From contig NZ_JBEWCD010000003.1 of assembly GCF_040530035.1 (NCBI RefSeq), positions 840,192 to 904,191 of the forward strand: 64,000 nucleotides of DNA, written 5' to 3'. This DNA comes from Roseibium sp. HPY-6 (GTDB taxonomy: Bacteria > Pseudomonadota > Alphaproteobacteria > Rhizobiales > Stappiaceae). Numbering within the stretch: the first letter of the stretch is position 1; every line of letters begins with the position of its first letter. Both the position numbers and the translations under genes were made by a program. This document shows positions 9,362 to 17,982 of the stretch, one piece after another. Under the pieces are notes generated by a model, which saw only the letters and a list, made by a program, of their open reading frames with translations, did not search any database and was not told the DNA's origin.

Positions 9362-10914
9362 TGTCGCTTGCCTTGCCTCTTGATGCCCAGCCGACTGATC
9401 CGGCCTTGGAAGGCATCATCAAACTTGCGGTCATGGCGGTTGGCGGTCAGGGCGGCGGGGTTCTGACCAACTGGATCGAGTCCCTCGCCCGGTCTCAGGG
9501 CTACCATTGTCAGGCGACAAGCGTTGCCGGTGTCGCGCAGCGCACTGGCGCGACCATCTATTACATCGAGATGGCGCCGGGTGACGTTGCAGCTCCGGTC
9601 TTCTCACTGGCGCCTGCGGCAGGTGATGTCGACATTGCCATTGCGGCAGAAATGATGGAAGCCGGGCGCGCGATCATTCGCGGCTTCGTAACGCCCGACC
9701 GAACCACCTTGATCGCGTCAACGCACAGGATGCTCGCGGTTTCGGAAAAAACGGTTCCGGGCGACGGCATGGCGTCTTCCGACGAGGTGCGGGCCGCCGC
9801 AGAAGTCGCCTCGCAAAAACTCATTCTTGCCGATATGGACCAGGCAGCGGTCAAGGTCGGCTCGGTGATATCTGCCTCGCTCTTCGGTGCACTGGCCGGT
9901 TCTGAAGCGCTTCCGTTCAAGCGGGAAGCCTTCGAAGAGGCGATCCGGACAGGCGGCAAGGGCGTGGAGGCCAGCCTGCGCGCCTTTGCTGCCGGATATG
10001 ATCTCGCGCAAAACGGCGAACCTGCCAAACCGGTGGAAGAAAAGCCCCTCCAGCAGGAAGTCGTTGCGCCAAAAGGACCGGCGGACATTCAGTCCGAATG
10101 GGCACGTCTGGAAGCGCGTGTCGCGGCCTTGCCGGAACCGGTTCGTCTTATGGCGACGGCTGGTTTGACGAAGGTCGTCGACTTCCAGGACTGCGCTTAC
10201 GGAACGGAGTATCTGGACCGGTTGGACGCGCTGGTAAAGGCTGACACAGCAGAGAAGGAGTACGAACTGTCGCGCGACGCGGCGAAGTATATCGCCAACG
10301 CCATGGCCTATGACGATGTCATCCGCGTCGCGGATCTAAAGACTCGCCCGCAGCGGTTCGACCGCATCGAGGCCGAGATGGGTGTCGGCAATGACAACGT
10401 CATGCATCTGACGGACTACCTGCATCCCCGGGCAGAAGAGATCGTTGGCCTGCTCCCTGAAAAACTGGGCCGGAAAATGGAAAACGATCCGGCCTGGATG
10501 AAGCGCATCGACCGCTGGTTCAATCGAGGCCGCCGCCTCAGAACCGACAGCCTGCGCGGTTTCGCTATGCTTTACTTTCTGGGCGGTCTGAGAAGCTGGC
10601 GGCTGAAAACGTTGCGCCACAAGATGGAGCAGGATCACCTGAATGACTGGCTCCAGATGGTGGCCGGTTATCTGCCGGATCGCTATGGAATGGCCGTTGA
10701 AATCCTGCGCTGCAGACGCCTGATCAAGGGATATTCCGACACGCACGCGCGCGGCCTTTCGAAATTCGACAAGGTTCTCGCTGGTGCCCGTATGGTGGAA
10801 GACCGTGAGGACGGCCCACAATGGGTTGCCCGCCTGAGGGAAGCAGCATTAAAGGATGAAAAGGGCACCGAACTTGATGGTGCTCTGAAGACGGTCGAAA
10901 GCTTTACCGGCTGA
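9361..10914 (+). CDS. iorB: Indolepyruvate/arylpyruvate ferredoxin oxidoreductase, beta-type subunit with C-terminal extension
   Basis: Partner of the upstream ThDP subunit, 517 residues. Residues 1-200 form the gamma-type 2-oxoacid oxidoreductase domain with GGQGGGVLTNW near 26-36 and SVAGVAQRTGA. The C-terminal half (about 240-517) is a helical extension seen in long IorB-type proteins (DUF6537-like). The longer frame upstream to 9217 would lie inside iorA, so the ATG at 9361 is correct. The ORF ends 3 bp before the convergent PLP-enzyme gene's stop, so the two transcripts collide here with no room for separate terminators. Confidence 0.87.
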   Translation: MSLALPLDAQPTDPALEGIIKLAVMAVGGQGGGVLTNWIESLARSQGYHCQATSVAGVAQRTGATIYYIEMAPGDVAAPVFSLAPAAGDVDIAIAAEMMEAGRAIIRGFVTPDRTTLIASTHRMLAVSEKTVPGDGMASSDEVRAAAEVASQKLILADMDQAAVKVGSVISASLFGALAGSEALPFKREAFEEAIRTGGKGVEASLRAFAAGYDLAQNGEPAKPVEEKPLQQEVVAPKGPADIQSEWARLEARVAALPEPVRLMATAGLTKVVDFQDCAYGTEYLDRLDALVKADTAEKEYELSRDAAKYIANAMAYDDVIRVADLKTRPQRFDRIEAEMGVGNDNVMHLTDYLHPRAEEIVGLLPEKLGRKMENDPAWMKRIDRWFNRGRRLRTDSLRGFAMLYFLGGLRSWRLKTLRHKMEQDHLNDWLQMVAGYLPDRYGMAVEILRCRRLIKGYSDTHARGLSKFDKVLAGARMVEDREDGPQWVARLREAALKDEKGTELDGALKTVESFTG

Positions 10915-10917
10915 TCG

Positions 10918-12054
10918 TCAGCTGCCGTTGAGCGATGTGCTGAGCACCGACAAGAGCTCGCGGGTCGCTTCTTCTGTGGTTTGGACACCTGGCGAAAGAC
11001 GCAGTGTTGCACTACGGATATCCGCCGAAAATCCGGCCGCATTCAGATCGGCGAGCGTCTTTGCGGCGCGTTCGCCGGACGCCATGTCGATCATGACACT
11101 GCCACCCCGGGCGTCCGCATTGCGGGGTGAAACGAGATCCAGGTCCAGATCGTCCGCTCCTTCGATCAACAGATCGCTGAGCAAGCGATTGTGGTGCAAT
11201 AGCGCACGCTGATCCGAGGCGGCATGCCACTTCAGGGCGGGCACCGTTGCGGCTGCCGGCATGATGCCGGGCGTGCCATTGTCGAAGCGGCGGATATCCG
11301 GCGCATACTCAAATGCTGAAATGTCCCAGTTGAAGGGATTGTCCTGACTGAACCAGCCGCACACTTCGGGACGGCAAGCGTTAATCTGCTCCGGACGGAC
11401 ATAAAGGATGCCGGCCCCGGGTGTACCGCACATCCATTTGAGACTGGTGGAGACCACGAAGTCGACCTCGGGATCGCTCACGGAAAAGGGCAGGAGACCG
11501 GAGGCCTGTGTAATGTCCACGCCGATGATGCTGCCCATGTCGCGTCCATGGCTCACGAGGGCGTCCAGATCGGCCTTGCGCGAGGTTGTCGAACTGACCC
11601 AGGTGATGAGCGCCAAAGCCACATCGCGGTCCCATTCGACAATCATGTCTTCATCTGAAACCCAGGCCGCACCCTGCCGCGGGTAGACAGTCTGAAGGTC
11701 GAAGCCAAGGCGCTCCTGCAGCCGAGACAGAAGGAAGTGGTTCGACGGGAAACAGTCCGAAGCGACCAGAACTTTCCGTCCCCGCAGTTGCTCGCCCGGA
11801 AGTGCTGTCAAAAGCATGTGCACGCCCTGCGTCACGCTTTCGCAGGTTGTGGTGGATCCCGGTGAAGCGCCGATGAGGCCGCGCCACAGATCGATGAACT
11901 CAGCACGTTTCCCAAGCATGTAGGTCCATTGCTGATCGTCGGGCGCGCTCCATACGGCCGCAAGTTCGGCCATGGCATCGCTCAGATCCGCCTCCTTGCC
12001 GGGATATTGGCCGATGGAGTGGTATAGAAAATAACCCTCCCGTCGCTCCGTCAT
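10918..12054 (-). CDS. Kynureninase-like class V aminotransferase-fold PLP enzyme
   Basis: PLP enzyme of 378 residues. The pyridoxal lysine is K206 in STSLKWMCGTPGAG, with D180 and Q183 in the cofactor-stacking GVDITQASG segment, the pattern of kynureninase and its relatives. Kynureninase cleaves kynurenine to anthranilate and alanine; a C-C or C-S lyase role on another amino acid is equally possible. The ATG at 12054 has GGAGG five bases upstream; a TTG at 12066 would include that Shine-Dalgarno in the gene. It is transcribed away from a GntR regulator, with one of two mirror-image operators about 60 bp upstream of its start. Confidence 0.85.
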   Translation of the reverse strand: MTERREGYFLYHSIGQYPGKEADLSDAMAELAAVWSAPDDQQWTYMLGKRAEFIDLWRGLIGASPGSTTTCESVTQGVHMLLTALPGEQLRGRKVLVASDCFPSNHFLLSRLQERLGFDLQTVYPRQGAAWVSDEDMIVEWDRDVALALITWVSSTTSRKADLDALVSHGRDMGSIIGVDITQASGLLPFSVSDPEVDFVVSTSLKWMCGTPGAGILYVRPEQINACRPEVCGWFSQDNPFNWDISAFEYAPDIRRFDNGTPGIMPAAATVPALKWHAASDQRALLHHNRLLSDLLIEGADDLDLDLVSPRNADARGGSVMIDMASGERAAKTLADLNAAGFSADIRSATLRLSPGVQTTEEATRELLSVLSTSLNGS

Positions 12055-12114
12055 GCACCCCTCCAAGGCTCTGGCTGATTGCGTCTTCGCAAGTGTTGAC
12101 CAATTGGGAAATAT

Positions 12115-12124
12115 TCGTATACAG
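12115..12124. promoter_or_regulatory. GntR/FadR-type operator, site 1
   Basis: TCGTATACAG lies about 60 bp upstream of the kynureninase-like gene. It contains GTATAC, matching the T-x-GT-N-AC-x-A style core bound by FadR-subfamily GntR proteins. Its exact reverse complement recurs at 12212-12221, next to the divergent gntR gene, so each transcription unit has one copy in equivalent orientation. Confidence 0.6.
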
Positions 12125-12211
12125 TTTTTGAATTAGTTCAAGCTTAAAGGAACTGGTTTTGGCTCGTTGCATGCTCATCGAATTGAATTCATGCGGGTGA
12201 TTGCTGAGTTT

Positions 12212-12221
12212 CTGTATACGA
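12212..12221. promoter_or_regulatory. GntR/FadR-type operator, site 2
   Basis: CTGTATACGA is the exact reverse complement of site 1 and lies 43 bp before the chosen TTG start of the GntR gene. Its presence argues that the coding region does not begin at the more upstream TTG at 12201. Spacing between site centres is 97 bp, about nine helical turns, compatible with looping or independent autoregulation. Confidence 0.6.
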
Positions 12222-12263
12222 TTTTTGCTGTGTCAGGTGACTAGGGAGGGAGGAATCGCAGGT

Positions 12264-12950
12264 TTGACATCCGCTCCAGCGCCCTCACCAAGCACGAGCA
12301 TGCAGATCCATGATGTTCTCATGGGCCGCATCCAGAAAGGGGACATTGCTCCGCAGGAACGGCTGGTGGACACCGCCGTCGCGGCGGAATTCGGTGTCTC
12401 GCGCATGCCCGCACGCGACGCGCTCATGCGCCTTGCCCATGAAGGATATCTGGAGCAGACGACCAAAGGATTTGTGCTTCCGAGAATCGATCACCGGGAA
12501 ATACTCGAGATTTTTGATCTGCGGCGCTTGCTCGAACCGAGAGCTGCGGCGCTGGCGGCGCAGGATCTTTCCGAAGAGGAACTGGCCGATCTGGACAAGG
12601 TTCTCAAAAGTGCCCGTTCTGCGATGGCGGACAAAGATCAGGAGAAGCTGTTCAGGGCTTGCGAGATTTTCCGCAATGGCTGGATCAGTGCCGTTTCGAA
12701 CTCATCGCTGCGTAAGACCTTGCAGCGTTACATGACACAAGTGCAGGCAGTCCGGATGATGACTTTCGCCGATCCCGCCAATCATCCGGTTATTGTTGAG
12801 GGTAACACCCGTCTTTTTGAAGCGTTTCGCAGCCGGGACGCAGTCGCGGCCTCTGACCGCATTCTTCGATTTGTTTTTGACGGTGAAGCCGCCTATCTCG
12901 CCGCGCATGAAAACCTGCAGGCGGAAAAAAGCGCTCGGAAGGTCGGTTGA
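12264..12950 (+). CDS. GntR-family (FCD subfamily) transcriptional regulator
   Basis: Regulator of about 228 residues. The N-terminal winged helix (about residues 13-75) contains AAEFGVSRMPARDALMRLAHEGYL, followed by an all-helical FCD effector domain starting at EIFDLRRLLEPRAAA. I chose TTG at 12264, with AGGGAGGGAGGA upstream; an earlier TTG at 12201 would place an operator inside the coding sequence. Residues that usually bind metal in FCD domains appear replaced: the usual D-x-x-FH segment reads ACEIFRNGW and the later His position reads EGNTRLFEA. It is divergent from the PLP enzyme and probably controls both. Confidence 0.87.
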   Translation: MTSAPAPSPSTSMQIHDVLMGRIQKGDIAPQERLVDTAVAAEFGVSRMPARDALMRLAHEGYLEQTTKGFVLPRIDHREILEIFDLRRLLEPRAAALAAQDLSEEELADLDKVLKSARSAMADKDQEKLFRACEIFRNGWISAVSNSSLRKTLQRYMTQVQAVRMMTFADPANHPVIVEGNTRLFEAFRSRDAVAASDRILRFVFDGEAAYLAAHENLQAEKSARKVG

Positions 12951-12986
12951 TTTGATGGGCGCACAACGAGGACTGACGGGCAGCGG

Positions 12987-14084
12987 ATGATGGAAACGAA
13001 AGCAGAAGTACGGCTTCCAACCAACAATCTCGGCGGAGATCTGCCCTTTTTCACCAAAACGCTGAAGATGCGGCTGGACATGATCTATCCGGCCGACAAT
13101 CCGGAAATCGCTGTGTTTTCCGGCCATGGGCTGAGGGTGCGCGTCGAAAAGGATGCCCCGGACGCACCTGGAACGCTGCGCATTCTCACCGACGGTCCGG
13201 ATGAATTCGCCGCCGGCGAACGCCTCCTCGTTTCACCGGGCGGCACTCGGGTCGAAATTGATGAACTGAACCCACCGCTTGTCCTGCCGGAAACACAGCA
13301 TGCCTTTGTCGTACGCAGGCTCGCCGATCAAGCGCCCTGGGTGATTGGACGCGCGGGAATGGAATACCGCGATCTTGTCCCGACACGGCTTGGCGGCGCG
13401 ATGATCGCGTCTCACATCCGCGTTCCTGATGGTCCGGTGCCTGACATGGTGCATTTCCACAAGGTCGGGTTCCAGCTGATCTTCTGTGTGCGGGGGTGGG
13501 TGGATGTCCTTTATGAGGATCAGGGCGGCATGCGCCGTCTGGCAGCAGGCGACTGTTTTATCCAGCCGCCGGAAATCCGGCATCGCGTGATGCATGCCGC
13601 GGATGGCATTGAGGTGATCGAGATCGGCGTTCCCGCCGAGCACATCACCGAGATCGATCATGAGATGGAGCTGCCGACCCCGGTCGAGCGGCCGGACAGG
13701 GAATGGCAAGGCCAGAAATTCGTCCATAACCTTGCAAAAGACGCTGCCTTTGAGCCGTTTCGCATTCCGGGCTTTGAGGCGCGTGACACGACAATCTGCG
13801 ACAATACCAATGGGGTGGCATCTGTTATGGTAGCGCGTCCAACCGGAGATATGTCACCGTGGACGCGGCACGACTGCGATATTCTTTTCAACTTTGTGCT
13901 GGCAGGCGAAATGACACTCGAGGGCGAAAACAAAGACCCTTACCGCCTGTCTGCCGGAGACGCCTTCGTGATCCCGCCAAAAATGGCGACGCGATACGCG
14001 GGCGCAACGACCGACCTGCAGCTGCTAGAAGTCAGCCTGCCGGGCCGGTTTGAAACCGAGGTTGTAAGCCGGTCATGGGGGTGA
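12987..14084 (+). CDS. Bicupin-domain protein (possible dioxygenase)
   Basis: Protein of 365 residues with two cupin halves. The first has H156-F-H158, then Q163 where the usual Glu ligand sits, G170, and H199 in EIRHRV. The second, near residues 290-345, has SPWTRHDCD and ends in GDAFVIPP. Ring-cleaving bicupins such as homogentisate or gentisate dioxygenases are possible relatives, but the second site lacks the clean H-x-H and the protein could be non-catalytic. It follows the GntR gene by 36 bp on the same strand and precedes the Liv-type importer, suggesting a role in the same aromatic catabolic island. Confidence 0.72.
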   Translation: MMETKAEVRLPTNNLGGDLPFFTKTLKMRLDMIYPADNPEIAVFSGHGLRVRVEKDAPDAPGTLRILTDGPDEFAAGERLLVSPGGTRVEIDELNPPLVLPETQHAFVVRRLADQAPWVIGRAGMEYRDLVPTRLGGAMIASHIRVPDGPVPDMVHFHKVGFQLIFCVRGWVDVLYEDQGGMRRLAAGDCFIQPPEIRHRVMHAADGIEVIEIGVPAEHITEIDHEMELPTPVERPDREWQGQKFVHNLAKDAAFEPFRIPGFEARDTTICDNTNGVASVMVARPTGDMSPWTRHDCDILFNFVLAGEMTLEGENKDPYRLSAGDAFVIPPKMATRYAGATTDLQLLEVSLPGRFETEVVSRSWG

Positions 14085-14129
14085 AATAGTTTTTCGTCGA
14101 AAGGTGGAAATCACAAGTTGTTTTAAAAT

Positions 14130-14561
14130 TTGCTTTCGGAAATTGAAGTGAAAAACAAAGACTCTAAAATAACCAAAACGCAAATATATATCTATTTGTT
14201 TCTTTGCTGCATATATTTTTTATTTTTTATTTTTGGATTTGAATCTGATTATTTAGACAAAGCGTTTGTTGCAATGGTATTTATAGGTGTCTGGATCGTT
14301 GCGGATTTCCTAGTCAGGTATTTGAAAAAAAAGACGGATCAAGAAAAAACGGAATGTAAAGTTGAACCAAATCAACAGACTGAGGGGAATAAAGATGAAA
14401 AAATTGACGACACTTGCCGCAGCCGCTCTGATGCTGGGCACCAGCTCGCTGGCCTATGCGGAGACCAAGATCGGGATCCTGATGGACATCACGGGTCCGA
14501 TTGCCAACTTCATTCCACCGCTGCAGAACGCCGCGAACCTGGCCGTCAAACACGTCAATGA
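14130..14561 (+). CDS. Doubtful AT-rich small membrane ORF overlapping the next gene
   Basis: A TTG-initiated frame (GTG at 14148 is an alternative) encodes two hydrophobic segments, IYLFLCCIYFLFFIFGF and VAMVFIGVWIVADFLV, followed by a charged lysine/glutamate tail. Composition of 14100-14390 is strikingly AT-rich against the GC-rich neighbours. The last 55 residues or so lie inside the binding-protein gene in another frame and look like shadow sequence, so the stop is not natural. It may be a decayed or truncated membrane gene, a recently acquired fragment, or only an AT-rich leader of the liv operon. Confidence 0.28.
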   Translation: MLSEIEVKNKDSKITKTQIYIYLFLCCIYFLFFIFGFESDYLDKAFVAMVFIGVWIVADFLVRYLKKKTDQEKTECKVEPNQQTEGNKDEKIDDTCRSRSDAGHQLAGLCGDQDRDPDGHHGSDCQLHSTAAERREPGRQTRQ

Positions 14562-15594
14562 CCAGGGCGGATTGCTTGGCGGCGAAGTGGTTGCGGTCTA
14601 CGGCGACACCACGGGCACAGCGCAAGGTGCGGTCGATGCCGCTCAGAAGCTGGTCAATATCGAGAACGTGCCGATTGTCATGGGATCGCTGATGTCCGGC
14701 ACGACGATTGCGGCGGCAGAAGCGGCCATTATCCCGGCAGGCGTTGCTCAGATTTCGCCGACCGCAACGTCGCCCGCGATGACGGATCTGCAGGACGACG
14801 GTCTCGTCTTCCGTATCGTTCCTTCCGACAACTACCAGGGCGAAATCCTCGCCAAGATGGTTCTGGATGAAGGCCTCAAAAAGGTCGCGGTGACTTACGT
14901 GAACAATGACTACGGCGTTGGTATCGGCCAGACCTTCATGGACGCTTACAAGAAGGCCGGTGGCGAGATCGTTGCAGAGAACAAGCACGAGGAAAAGAAG
15001 GACTCCTATCGGTCCGAGCTGGCAAGTCTTGCAAAGGGCGACGCAGAAGCTCTTGTCGTGATCGCCTATGCGGGCGACAGCGGCGGCAAGATCGTCAGGC
15101 AGTCGATTGAAGGTGGCCTGTTCGACAAGTTCGTTGGTACCGACGGCTTGCGGGACGAACTGCTGATCCAGAACGTTGGCGCGGATGCACTGAAAACGTC
15201 GTTCTTCTCCTCCCCGACATCGCCAGCTGAAAACCCGGCCCAGAAAACGCTGCATGACGCCTTCAACGCCGAATATGGCGAAGGCGCCGACAAGGCTTTT
15301 GTGGACCAGACCTATGACGCAACATTCCTGGCGCTGCTGGCAATCGAAAAGGCCGGGTCCACAGACCGGGCCGCGATGGCACAGGCGCTTCGTGACGTTG
15401 CGATGGCGCCTGGCGAGAAGGTCGGACCGGGCGAATGGGAAAAGGCTGTTGCCCTCATCAAGGAAGGCAAGGACATCGACTATGACGGGGCCAGCGGCAC
15501 CGCCGAGTTTGACGAGAACGGCGATGTCGGCGGCTTCATCGGCAAATTCGTTGTCGATGGCGACGGCTACAAGCAGATCGCGATTGTCGAATAA
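14395..15594 (+). CDS. Branched-chain-type ABC substrate-binding protein (LivK-like)
   Basis: Periplasmic binding protein of 399 residues with a Sec signal peptide (MKKLTTLAAAALMLG, cleavage after AYA near residue 22). The mature N-terminus ETKIGILMDITGP is the family 6 opening. The ATG at 14395 has GAGGGG 8 bases upstream; an in-frame ATG at 14362 would spoil the signal peptide. It heads a five-gene Liv-type operon with ATGA/TAATG overlaps among the later genes. The context (arylpyruvate oxidoreductase, PLP lyase, bicupin) suggests an aromatic amino acid or aromatic acid ligand rather than leucine. Confidence 0.93.
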   Translation: MKKLTTLAAAALMLGTSSLAYAETKIGILMDITGPIANFIPPLQNAANLAVKHVNDQGGLLGGEVVAVYGDTTGTAQGAVDAAQKLVNIENVPIVMGSLMSGTTIAAAEAAIIPAGVAQISPTATSPAMTDLQDDGLVFRIVPSDNYQGEILAKMVLDEGLKKVAVTYVNNDYGVGIGQTFMDAYKKAGGEIVAENKHEEKKDSYRSELASLAKGDAEALVVIAYAGDSGGKIVRQSIEGGLFDKFVGTDGLRDELLIQNVGADALKTSFFSSPTSPAENPAQKTLHDAFNAEYGEGADKAFVDQTYDATFLALLAIEKAGSTDRAAMAQALRDVAMAPGEKVGPGEWEKAVALIKEGKDIDYDGASGTAEFDENGDVGGFIGKFVVDGDGYKQIAIVE

Positions 15595-15605
15595 GCTTTC
15601 AGAGC

Positions 15606-16379
15606 GTGATTCAACTTGAAAAGATCTGCGTCGATTTCGGCGGTTTGCGGGCGGTTGACCATGCAAGCTTCGAGATCGGCGCAGGCCGCATCACCGGTCT
15701 GATCGGACCCAATGGTGCGGGCAAGACAACGGCTTTCAATGTCATTGCCGGAGCGGTCCGGCCAACCTCGGGGCGCGTGCTGTTTGACGGGCGGGATATC
15801 ACCGGCCTGAAGCCTTATCAGCGGGCAGAGGCGGGCCTCGCGCGAACCTTTCAGATCCCGCACGAATTCTCCAGGCTCTCCGTCCTTGAAAACCTGATGG
15901 CGTCGGCTGACGCGCCGGACGGCGAAAACGTTCTCAATGTCGTATTCCGGCGCGGCAGCTATTCGGCGGAAGAGCGGCGGATCTACGAGACCGCACGTGA
16001 AACCGTCCGTCTGCTCGAACTCGAGCATGTGATCGACGAAAAGGCCGGCAACCTCTCAGGTGGTCAAAAGAAGCTGGTTGAACTCGGCCGCGCGCTGATG
16101 CGGGATCCGAAGATCATCCTGCTTGATGAGATCGGCGCGGGGATCAACAGGACACTGCTTGGAAAACTGGCCGATAAGATCCTGATGCTGAACCGCGAAC
16201 GCGGCCTGACTTTCTGTCTCATTGAACATGATCTCGACTATGTCTCCAGGCTGTGCGACCACGTTCTTGTGATGGCGCAAGGGGCTTTGCTGACGGAGGG
16301 AACAGTTGAAGACGTCAGGCAGGATGAACGCGTGATTGAAGCCTACTTCGGCGGCGGAAAATATGAGGCCCGTCTATGA
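15606..16379 (+). CDS. Branched-chain-type ABC transporter ATPase (LivG-like)
   Basis: Cytoplasmic ATPase of 257 residues. Walker A GPNGAGKTT is at 34-42, the ABC signature LSGGQKK is near residue 152, and Walker B IILLDEIGAG follows. The C-terminal LivG tail (VIEAYFGG) is present. Start is GTG at 15606, 11 bp after the binding protein; it overlaps the next ATPase by ATGA. The Walker B region reads DEIGAGIN, where most LivG proteins have DEPxAGLN, a modest divergence. Confidence 0.93.
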   Translation: MIQLEKICVDFGGLRAVDHASFEIGAGRITGLIGPNGAGKTTAFNVIAGAVRPTSGRVLFDGRDITGLKPYQRAEAGLARTFQIPHEFSRLSVLENLMASADAPDGENVLNVVFRRGSYSAEERRIYETARETVRLLELEHVIDEKAGNLSGGQKKLVELGRALMRDPKIILLDEIGAGINRTLLGKLADKILMLNRERGLTFCLIEHDLDYVSRLCDHVLVMAQGALLTEGTVEDVRQDERVIEAYFGGGKYEARL

Positions 16380-17095
16380 CCGAACAGCTTGCCGTTGAGG
16401 GGCTGACGGCAGGATATGGCGGCCCTCCGATCATCGAGGAGATTTCGCTCAGCGTTGAACCGGCGGAAATAGCGGTGATCTTAGGACCCAATGGCGCGGG
16501 CAAGTCGACGCTTTTGAAGTCGATTTTCGCCCTCACGCATGTCGCTGCCGGTTCCATCAGGCTTGGCGAACGGGAGCTGACCGGCTGCAAGACGTCTGCG
16601 CTTGTGCCGCTCGGTGTTTCCGCGGTGCCGCAAAGCAAGAATGTCTTCCCTTCCATGACGGTGGCTGAAAATCTTGATGTCGGCACCTACGCTGCACCAC
16701 CGGACGACAAGAAGGCGACCCTGGATAAAGTGCTGGCGCTTTTTCCCGACCTGAACGGCAAGCTTGGGCAGCCCGCTGGCGAATTGTCCGGTGGCCAAAG
16801 GCAGATGGTCGCCATGGGCCGCGCGTTGATGAGCGATCCGAAGCTTGTTCTTCTGGACGAACCGACGGCCGGATTGTCTCCCGCCTATCTGGAACGGATT
16901 TTCGATTTGCTCCTCGATATCCGCAAGACCGGAATCACGATCCTGATGGTCGAACAGAATGCGCGCCAGGCGCTTCAAATTGCCGATCACGGTCACATTC
17001 TGGTCAACGGCCGCAACCACGTCAGCGGGACCGGACAGGAGCTGCTTGCCGACGAAGACGTGCGCCGCCTCTTTCTGGGAGGGGCCGCCGGATGA
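16376..17095 (+). CDS. Branched-chain-type ABC transporter ATPase (LivF-like)
   Basis: Second ATPase, 239 residues. Walker A GPNGAGKST is near residues 37-45, signature LSGGQRQ, and Walker B LVLLDEPTAGLSP with the LivF-type sequence ILMVEQNARQAL at its H-loop region (a Gln/Asn replaces the histidine, normal for LivF). It overlaps both neighbours by four bases and completes the nucleotide-binding pair with the upstream gene. Confidence 0.93.
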   Translation: MTEQLAVEGLTAGYGGPPIIEEISLSVEPAEIAVILGPNGAGKSTLLKSIFALTHVAAGSIRLGERELTGCKTSALVPLGVSAVPQSKNVFPSMTVAENLDVGTYAAPPDDKKATLDKVLALFPDLNGKLGQPAGELSGGQRQMVAMGRALMSDPKLVLLDEPTAGLSPAYLERIFDLLLDIRKTGITILMVEQNARQALQIADHGHILVNGRNHVSGTGQELLADEDVRRLFLGGAAG

Positions 17096-17982
17096 CGGAG
17101 TTCGTCAATTTCTATCTTTTTCCGGCGCTTACAATCGGCAGCATTTATGCCTTGGGCGCCGTCGGCATCTCGATGATCTTCGGCATCCTGCGCTTTGCCC
17201 ATTTCGCCCACGGCGATCTGATGACACTCGGAGCCTATGGAATTCTTGCTGCTGCCGCATTCATGCCCGTGAACCCGCTCTTGCTGATCCCTTTCGGCAT
17301 GGCCCTGACGATTTTCGCAGCGCTCTTTGTCGACCGGTTTTTTTACAAACCTCTCAGGGACCTGCCAACGATCTACACCGTCATTTCATCCTTCGGCATT
17401 GCGCTGGTCTTCCGCTCGCTGATCCAGCTTATCTGGGGCTCGGAGAACCAGGTCCTCGTTACCGGCGTTCGCCAGCCGCTGGTTCTGTTCGACACGTTTC
17501 GCGTTTCGGTGCTTCACCTGCAGGCGATCGTGACAACGGCGTTCATCGCCGTGCTGCTGCACTTCTTCCTGACCGCCACGAAAACCGGCCGCTCCATGCG
17601 TGCTGTTGCCGATGATCCCGAACTCGCCGAAGTCTCGGGGCTCGATACGGCGAAAGTCGTGCGCTGGACATGGATCATCGGTGCGGCGCTTGCCGCTATT
17701 GCAGGGGCGTTCGCGGCGCTCAACACGTCCGCCCATCCCAATCTTGGCTGGAACCTGCTGTTGCCCATGTTCGCAGCGGCAGTTCTTGGCGGGATCGGTA
17801 AACCGATGGGCGCGATGGCAGGTGGCTTCATCATCGGCATGGCGGAAGAATTGTCGTCCTATCACTGGATTGGCGATGACGCGCTGATTTCACCGTCTTA
17901 CAAGACGGCCGTCGCCTTTGTGATCATGATCGCGCTTCTGATTTTCCGCCCGCAGGGCCTCTTCAAGGGGAGACTGCTGTAA
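17092..17982 (+). CDS. Branched-chain-type ABC permease (LivH-like)
   Basis: Inner-membrane permease of 296 residues with about eight hydrophobic helices. It opens with FPALTIGSIYALGAVGISMIFG, typical of LivH, and has the conserved coupling segment RSMRAVADDPELAEVSGLD near residue 170. It overlaps livF upstream (ATGA) and livM downstream (TAATG). Confidence 0.93.
   Translation: MTEFVNFYLFPALTIGSIYALGAVGISMIFGILRFAHFAHGDLMTLGAYGILAAAAFMPVNPLLLIPFGMALTIFAALFVDRFFYKPLRDLPTIYTVISSFGIALVFRSLIQLIWGSENQVLVTGVRQPLVLFDTFRVSVLHLQAIVTTAFIAVLLHFFLTATKTGRSMRAVADDPELAEVSGLDTAKVVRWTWIIGAALAAIAGAFAALNTSAHPNLGWNLLLPMFAAAVLGGIGKPMGAMAGGFIIGMAEELSSYHWIGDDALISPSYKTAVAFVIMIALLIFRPQGLFKGRLL

Noticed and set aside
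14314..15666. Leftward frame of about 450 codons
   Set aside because: Antisense to the LivK-like gene, arginine/histidine-rich without family features; a codon-bias shadow.
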